Positions 6,425 through 9,975 of a stretch of DNA of 9,975 nucleotides are shown here, one piece after another. The notes under the pieces were generated by a model that was given only the letters and a program-made list of their open reading frames with translations, was not told the origin of the DNA and made no database searches. Position 1 is the first letter of the stretch. Each line of letters opens with the position of its first letter. The stretch comes from JAHJRN01 sp043805355 (lineage in GTDB: Bacteria > Patescibacteriota > Patescibacteriia > 2-12-FULL-60-25): contig JAZDIB010000007.1 in assembly GCA_043805355.1 (NCBI GenBank), positions 1 through 9,975 on the forward strand, given 5' to 3'. The position numbers and the translations under genes are program-made.

Positions 6425-8679
6425 CATCCGCAGACGACGTCGTCCTTTTGGGCATCATCGGAACATGTCTCCAGCATCCGCTCAAGTGATTTACGCTTGC
6501 GGCGTTCTCGGAGCTGTTTGACTCCCTCGGTGCCGGCGATGGCGAGGCCCGCGGCGCCGAACGGGGTCCATCCCGGCAACGCGTCTTTGACCGCGGAGGC
6601 CACGGAGGCCGGCGCCGCGTGGCCCACGAGCTCGATCTCCTCCGCGGTCCGCGGTACGATGCGCGGCGTGTCCTGCGAGAGGTCGAGGAGGCCTGTCACG
6701 CGGATGGTATCCCCGGCCGTGAGCCGGCTCGCCCGATAGTCCACGGCCTTCTTGATCGCGACGACGACGTCGGAGCCGTCCACGCGGATGGTCACGTTCC
6801 CGCTCTGGATGCGGACGACGTCGCCTGTCGCGGCGACGAGGCTCCAACGGTCCTCGTCGCCTGGTGCCAGGAGGTCGACCGTCCGCGTCGTGACCTGTAT
6901 GGACAAGCCCGTCAGGACGGTCCATCCATCTTTCGTGCCGAGCTTGAGGGATGGGGTGTCGAGGTCGTCGAACTGCAGCGTCCCCGTGACCTGGACCATC
7001 TCGCCTAAGGCCGGAAGCTTCTTCGCGGTCGGCACGCGGACGAGGAGCCCACGTCCGTCCGGCGCGAGGAGGACGAACCCATGGCCTGTCAGGAGGCCGG
7101 AGGGCGAACCGACGGTGCCTTGCAGGGTGACGCGGATGCCGCGGTACGTGTCGTTGGTGGTCATAGCGATGGTGATGGGAGTCGGTTGGAGCGTCGTGGA
7201 GGTCGCTGTCTTCGCCGTGGTCTTGGTGACTTTCGCCGAGGTCGATTTCGCGACGGTCGCCTTTACTTTCGTCTCGGTGGCGGGAGGAGCATTACGCGGC
7301 GTCGACATCGGCGCGGAAACGGGGAGGGAGACGGTCGCCGAGGCCTGCGGGACCTTCACGACGGATGCGAATGTCGTAATAGGGGGATTCTCATCGGTTT
7401 CGATGGAGGACTCTTCGTCGTCTTCGAGGTCCGCAATGACGTTCGGCTCGCCGGGCGTGGGGATTTGGGTTAGTCGCCACGCCCCGACGGCGTCCTCGTC
7501 TCGCGCCCATGGAAATCCTTTCTCGGAGCCTTCGTAGACGAGCGTATCGACGGCGTTTCCATCCGGATCATGGAGCGAGATGGTGTCGCCGCCATTGTTC
7601 AGCCGCGAGGATGCGAGACCTGCTCGGACGAACGGCGTCGTCAGGTCGATGGTTCCGCTCGCGAACGTGAAGATCCTCCCTGTCGCGTCGTGGATTTGGA
7701 CGCCGACGAGCGGGATGGGCATCGAAAGGTCGAGACTCGTGATTTCGATCCACTCGCCTTCGCCGTCAGGCTGTGCTTGAACCTCGTTCAGGCGCAGGAG
7801 GTCATATCTCGGTGATGTTTCGACCGTGGGCACGACCTGCGTCGATGTCGGATTGTTCGTTGTCGTGTTCGTCGCCGTTTCAATGACGACTTCGACCGTC
7901 GTGGTCGCGGACGTGGGGATCGGTTCCGTCGTCGTGACAGGGAATACATCTCCGGTCGAGCTCGCCACGTCGGTCGTATCGGTCGGAGGGACGTCCAAAG
8001 ATGTCGTCGCATAGGAATCTTCGGTGGGAATCGGTTCGGTCGAGCTCGCGATGACGTCTGTCGGTGGCGTATCGACCCCCACGGGCGGGTCGTCGACCAC
8101 GGCGTCGCATCCATCGCACATGCCGGGCGTCCCAAGGTCAGGAGCACCGGCGTCGAATCCGATGGACGACGTCGCGGTCGTCCACATGTCGCCGTCGCGG
8201 ACCATGGTCGCCTTCATGTCGCCGGTCGCGCCTGCCGGTGGAGTCCCGCCATCGCCTGCACGGTCGAGTTCCGTGTCGTTCGGATCGATGAGCGTGATGG
8301 AAAGCGCAGAGTTCGAGAGCGAGACGGCCGTCGTGACGAGCTGGGGCGTGGCCGCGAGCGCGCTTCGCGGGTCGTCCGCGGGATAGTTCGAGACGAGGTA
8401 GACGCCTCGTGCCGGGATGACGGCATCGCTCGGCAATGCGATCGGCTCCGCGGACGCACCGACCAGCGAGTATCCGGCGAGCGGCACGTCCGTATCGCCG
8501 AGGTTCCAGAGCTCGACCCATTCGTCCGCGAGCGACAGGGACGAACCGGCCCACGCGACTTCGCCGATGACGAGGGGAGACGCCGAGCGCGCCTGCAGGG
8601 GGTGGAGGAGAGGAATGATGCCGACCGCGACGATAAGGGCACGACCAACCAACCGACGGAAATGTCCTCGTTGTGGCAT
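6424..8679 (-). CDS. Secreted protein with two lamin-tail domains and a C-terminal OB-like region
   Basis: The protein has 751 aa. An N-terminal signal peptide is visible (basic HFRRLVGR, hydrophobic 14-28, cleavage near 30-33). Lamin-tail domain 1 covers about 35-185, opening with VIGEVAWAGSSLSLADEWVE. A Thr/Ser/Pro/Val-rich linker (about 195-290) contains TEPIPT twice. Lamin-tail domain 2 (about 292-414) opens with LLRLNEVQAQ and DGEGEWIEI and ends TPGEPN. A second Thr/Ser/Lys-rich linker (445-500) follows. Residues about 510-690 are beta-rich with two OB-fold-like units (TLQGTVG...GHGFVLL, and GDVVRIQSGNVTIRV...DTIRVTGLLDL). A weak hydrophobic stretch at 704-716 before RERRKRK may be a membrane anchor. 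Lamin-tail proteins of this sort are usual on CPR surfaces; the ligand is unknown. C188 and C191 form a CDGC pair. No clear Shine-Dalgarno site. It heads the run containing ruvB. Confidence 0.85.
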   Translation of the reverse strand: MPQRGHFRRLVGRALIVAVGIIPLLHPLQARSASPLVIGEVAWAGSSLSLADEWVELWNLGDTDVPLAGYSLVGASAEPIALPSDAVIPARGVYLVSNYPADDPRSALAATPQLVTTAVSLSNSALSITLIDPNDTELDRAGDGGTPPAGATGDMKATMVRDGDMWTTATSSIGFDAGAPDLGTPGMCDGCDAVVDDPPVGVDTPPTDVIASSTEPIPTEDSYATTSLDVPPTDTTDVASSTGDVFPVTTTEPIPTSATTTVEVVIETATNTTTNNPTSTQVVPTVETSPRYDLLRLNEVQAQPDGEGEWIEITSLDLSMPIPLVGVQIHDATGRIFTFASGTIDLTTPFVRAGLASSRLNNGGDTISLHDPDGNAVDTLVYEGSEKGFPWARDEDAVGAWRLTQIPTPGEPNVIADLEDDEESSIETDENPPITTFASVVKVPQASATVSLPVSAPMSTPRNAPPATETKVKATVAKSTSAKVTKTTAKTATSTTLQPTPITIAMTTNDTYRGIRVTLQGTVGSPSGLLTGHGFVLLAPDGRGLLVRVPTAKKLPALGEMVQVTGTLQFDDLDTPSLKLGTKDGWTVLTGLSIQVTTRTVDLLAPGDEDRWSLVAATGDVVRIQSGNVTIRVDGSDVVVAIKKAVDYRASRLTAGDTIRVTGLLDLSQDTPRIVPRTAEEIELVGHAAPASVASAVKDALPGWTPFGAAGLAIAGTEGVKQLRERRKRKSLERMLETCSDDAQKDDVVCG

Positions 8680-8767
8680 AAAGATGTGGGTTAGATCTCG
8701 TATCTCTACCGCTGCCAGTTATTTTCGGATGCGTCAAGAATGGCCTATTTGGCCTCTTTTTGAGGTA

Positions 8768-8798
8768 TTGACACGGACACTGTTCTATATCAATATAT
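8768..8798 (+). promoter_or_regulatory. Probable promoter of the sdpR-sdpI pair
   Basis: A perfect -35 hexamer TTGACA lies at 8768-8773. At 16-20 nt downstream is the AT-rich stretch 8790-8799, which offers only imperfect -10 hexamers (CAATAT at a 17-nt spacer, TATATA at 20 nt). The predicted start of transcription is near 8803-8807, leaving a leader of only 10-15 nt without a Shine-Dalgarno site. The -10 region is covered by the operator repeats. Confidence 0.6.
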
Positions 8799-8817
8799 AG
8801 ACAAGCGTCTATATATT
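8784..8817 (+). promoter_or_regulatory. Inverted-repeat operator, likely bound by the SdpR-like repressor
   Basis: AATATATAGAC (8792-8802), spacer AAGC, and GTCTATATATT (8807-8817) form a perfect 11-bp-arm inverted repeat ending exactly at the base before the repressor ATG. A third half-site TCTATAT at 8784-8790 pairs with ATATAGA (8795-8801) across CAAT, giving a second, overlapping 7-bp repeat. The half-sites of like orientation are 24 bp apart. Overlap with the -10 region fits autorepression, as is known for ArsR/SdpR proteins. Binding by this particular protein is inferred. Confidence 0.75.
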
Positions 8818-9090
8818 ATGGACAGCATCTATAAAGCCCTGGCGGACCCGAGTCGCCGCAAGATCCTGGACCTCCTCAAGAAGAAGGACATGTCCGTGAC
8901 CGACATCCAGGCGCATTTTCCCTTCACGCAGGCCTCCTTGTCGCATCACCTCGATATCCTGAAGCGCGCCGACCTGGTCGTGACGGAGCGGCGGGGGCAG
9001 TTCATCCACTATTCGCTCAACGCCTCGGTCTTCGAGGAAGTGGCGCAGATGATTCTCTCTTACTTCAACTATGACAAACCTGACGCGTAA
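8818..9090 (+). CDS. sdpR: SdpR-like ArsR-family autorepressor
   Basis: This 90-aa winged-helix regulator starts IYKALADPSRRKILDLLK (4-21), the signature N-terminus of ArsR/SdpR proteins. The helix-turn-helix runs from about 25 to 50, with recognition helix TQASLSHHLDILKR (37-50), and the wing is LVVTERRGQFIHYSLN (53-68). There is no cysteine, so a thiol metal site of the ArsR/SmtB kind is absent, which fits the SdpR branch that answers to a membrane partner rather than metal. In Bacillus subtilis, SdpR represses sdpRI until SdpI, loaded with the SDP toxin, draws it to the membrane. Here the gene overlaps sdpI by 20 nt and its start lies directly on a palindromic operator, matching that arrangement. 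There is no Shine-Dalgarno site. Confidence 0.9.
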   Translation: MDSIYKALADPSRRKILDLLKKKDMSVTDIQAHFPFTQASLSHHLDILKRADLVVTERRGQFIHYSLNASVFEEVAQMILSYFNYDKPDA

Positions 9091-9754
9091 ACCCATCGAC
9101 CTGCCTGCCGGACAGGCAGGTGTGATGCTCGCCGTGCGCATCACGCTCGTCGTGCTGATGTTCATCGTCGGCATCGGGCTGTATTCCTCTTTGCCGGACG
9201 TCATCCCGACGCACTGGGGACTCGAAGGCGAACCCAACGGCTGGTCGCCGAAGACGTACGGGGCGTGGATCATGCCGCTCATGTCGCTCGCGTTCCTTAT
9301 CCTCTTCCCCATCCTCCCGAAGCTCGACCCGAAGCGCGAGAACTACGTGAACTTCAAGAAGTCGTGGGACGTCATCCAGACGGCGCTCGTCGCCATGATG
9401 GCCTATATGTTCGCCGTGACGAACGTCGTCACGTTCTATCCGCAGTACAACGGGATGGTCGGACGCGCCGTGATGCTCGGCATTGGCTTCCTCTTCGTCA
9501 TCCTCGGCAACGTGATGGGCAAGGTGCGGCAGAACTACTTCATCGGCCTCCGGACACCGTGGACGCTCAATGACCCCGAGGTCTGGCAAAAAAGCCAGCG
9601 CGTCGCGGGATGGGCGTTCGTCCTGTGCGGCCTCGCGTTCATCCTCGAAGCCATCGTTTGGGTGGCGATCCTCCCTGTGTTCATCGCGATGATTTCCGCA
9701 TTGCTCGTCCTGCCGATCGTCTATTCGTACCTGCTGACCCGGAAGAAGGCGTGA
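9071..9754 (+). CDS. sdpI: SdpI-family membrane protein (DUF1648 plus SdpI domain)
   Basis: This 227-aa protein has about six membrane helices (roughly 21-38, 65-83, 103-121, 133-148, 178-196, 198-222). The N-terminal part has the DUF1648 pattern PDVIPTHWGLEGEPNGWSPK (42-61). The SdpI domain has GNVMGKVRQNYFIGLRTPWTL (146-166) and WQKSQRVAGW (172-181), the conserved family core. SdpI of Bacillus gives immunity to the SDP toxin and transmits the signal to SdpR; many homologues occur without any toxin and have unknown jobs. The start is uncertain: ATG 9071 overlaps the repressor, while the in-frame ATG at 9125 (M19) begins directly before the first helix and follows AGGCAGG. Residues 11-17 (LPAGQAG) are encoded by a palindromic repeat, so the 18-residue extension may be insertion-derived. 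Confidence 0.92.
   Translation: MTNLTRKPIDLPAGQAGVMLAVRITLVVLMFIVGIGLYSSLPDVIPTHWGLEGEPNGWSPKTYGAWIMPLMSLAFLILFPILPKLDPKRENYVNFKKSWDVIQTALVAMMAYMFAVTNVVTFYPQYNGMVGRAVMLGIGFLFVILGNVMGKVRQNYFIGLRTPWTLNDPEVWQKSQRVAGWAFVLCGLAFILEAIVWVAILPVFIAMISALLVLPIVYSYLLTRKKA
9099..9121. repeat. Short palindromic element within the 5' end of sdpI
   Basis: ACCTGCCTG (9099-9107), loop CCGGA, and CAGGCAGGT (9113-9121) are perfect 9-bp arms. The element reads as LPAGQAG in sdpI and as CLSGRQV on the other strand. From memory, similar CCTGCC...GGCAGG palindromes recur in genes and gaps of Parcubacteria-type genomes, yielding odd PAGQAG, CLSGRQA or ACRQAG peptides. I see only one copy in this window, so dispersal is an inference. 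Confidence 0.7.
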
Positions 9755-9975
9755 CGACCCCGTAGATCGCGACCGTCTTCCCGTTCCGCCTGGCCCATTG
9801 GCTGTCGCCGTAGGACCAGTGCCAGTATTCCTTCGGATAGTTCGAGAGGCCGGCTTTCGCGAGCGCGTCGGACATCAAGCTGCGGTTCCGCTGGAGATGC
9901 TTCGGCAGTTTTGGCTGGATGGAGGCGGCGTTCTCCTGATAGGTCAGCACCCGGCTCTTCATGGGGATCTTCCGC
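9681..9975 (-). CDS. D-Ala-D-Ala dipeptidase/carboxypeptidase-like (M15, VanX-type), C-terminal fragment
   Basis: The frame is open to the right edge. The ATG at 9962 is preceded in frame by RKIP, so it is most likely internal and the true start lies outside. The fragment holds NRSLMSDALAKAGL (26-39 counted from that Met) and KEYWHWSYGDSQWA (44-57). This is the ExWH motif of VanX/DdpX-type peptidases, in which Glu (E45) is the catalytic base and His (H48) binds zinc. The other zinc ligands (SxHxxGxAxD) would be upstream, beyond the window. By family it hydrolyses D-Ala-D-Ala or stem-peptide termini in the envelope. After IYGVV, where family members usually end, a Ser/Arg/Gly-rich tail of about 23 residues runs antisense into the end of sdpI with a 74-nt overlap, suggesting loss of an original stop. 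Confidence 0.78.
   Translation of the reverse strand, partial: RKIPMKSRVLTYQENAASIQPKLPKHLQRNRSLMSDALAKAGLSNYPKEYWHWSYGDSQWARRNGKTVAIYGVVTPSSGSAGTNRRSAGRAMRKSSR

Noticed and set aside
5265..6521. 418-aa plus-strand frame opposite ruvB
   Set aside because: Antisense to a highly conserved gene, with biased charged composition and no recognisable motif.
7180..8030. Thr/Ser-coding low-complexity stretches as a minisatellite or CRISPR-like array
   Set aside because: There is no regular repeat unit or spacer; these are ordinary Thr/Ser-rich linkers with only short peptide echoes such as TEPIPT.
8690..8737. Minus-strand promoter for the lamin-tail gene (TTGACG at 8737-8732, or CTGGCA at 8718-8713 with TCTAAC at 8695-8690)
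   Set aside because: TTGACG has no -10 at a usable spacing, and the other pair matches consensus only 4 of 6 in each box. A promoter must exist here but I cannot place it.
8742..8761. GGCC-TATTT-GGCC followed by TCTTTTT as a plus-strand terminator
   Set aside because: The stem is only four pairs and no plus-strand gene ends upstream, so it is more likely chance in an AT-rich promoter region.
1..9975. Possible recoded UGA (Gracilibacteria/Absconditabacteria code)
   Set aside because: TGA ends several well-defined genes (flippase, ruvB, lamin-tail protein, sdpI) at the expected family lengths, so the standard bacterial code applies.

Overview
The window is GC-rich and gene-dense. It looks like a chromosomal piece of a Candidate Phyla Radiation (Patescibacteria) bacterium with a fairly high G+C content. 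Uhrbacteria or a related Parcubacteria lineage is my guess, at moderate confidence. The reasons are the gene repertoire (secreted lamin-tail-domain protein, SpoIID-type protein with Ig-like repeats, PH-domain membrane protein beside ruvB), very short gene junctions, scarcity of Shine-Dalgarno sites, and a short CCTGCC-type palindrome inside a coding region. TGA is used repeatedly as a normal stop, so this is not a UGA-recoding lineage such as Gracilibacteria or Absconditabacteria.

Layout. (1) 1-1711, minus strand: a Wzx-type flippase followed 3 nt later by the start of an O-antigen ligase/polymerase-like gene that runs off the left edge; this is a surface-polysaccharide module. (2) 1712-4529, plus strand: a near-perfect sigma-70-type promoter and a strong Shine-Dalgarno site drive a 771-aa secreted protein with three NBR1-like Ig repeats and a C-terminal SpoIID/LytB domain, plus a one-base-overlapping 104-aa gene of unknown function. 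(3) 8679-4531, minus strand: a four-gene run of a secreted/anchored lamin-tail-domain protein, ruvB, a 79-aa two-helix membrane protein and a PH-domain membrane protein. The last three genes are joined by 1-nt gaps, and a probable terminator lies inside the converging 104-aa gene. (4) 8680-9754, plus strand: an SdpR-like ArsR autorepressor overlapping an SdpI-family membrane protein, with a clear inverted-repeat operator right at the repressor start. (5) 9975-9681, minus strand: the C-terminal part of a D-Ala-D-Ala dipeptidase/carboxypeptidase-like enzyme that overlaps the end of sdpI tail to tail.

Together most of the genes concern the cell surface: polysaccharide export, peptidoglycan modification (SpoIID-like, D-Ala-D-Ala peptidase), secreted adhesive or structural proteins, and a membrane-protein/repressor pair resembling Bacillus sdpRI. 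RuvB is the one core DNA-repair gene. I see no CRISPR array, tRNA, rRNA, transposase or phage gene. No stretch over 300 bases lacks a gene; the two longest gaps (1712-1899 and 8680-8817) are divergent promoter regions. I did not find a clearly new multi-gene defence or conflict system. The best leads are the toxin-less sdpRI pair with its three-half-site operator, the in-gene palindrome in sdpI, the SpoIID-Ig protein with its coupled small partner, and the inverted repeat that brackets the junction upstream of ruvB.
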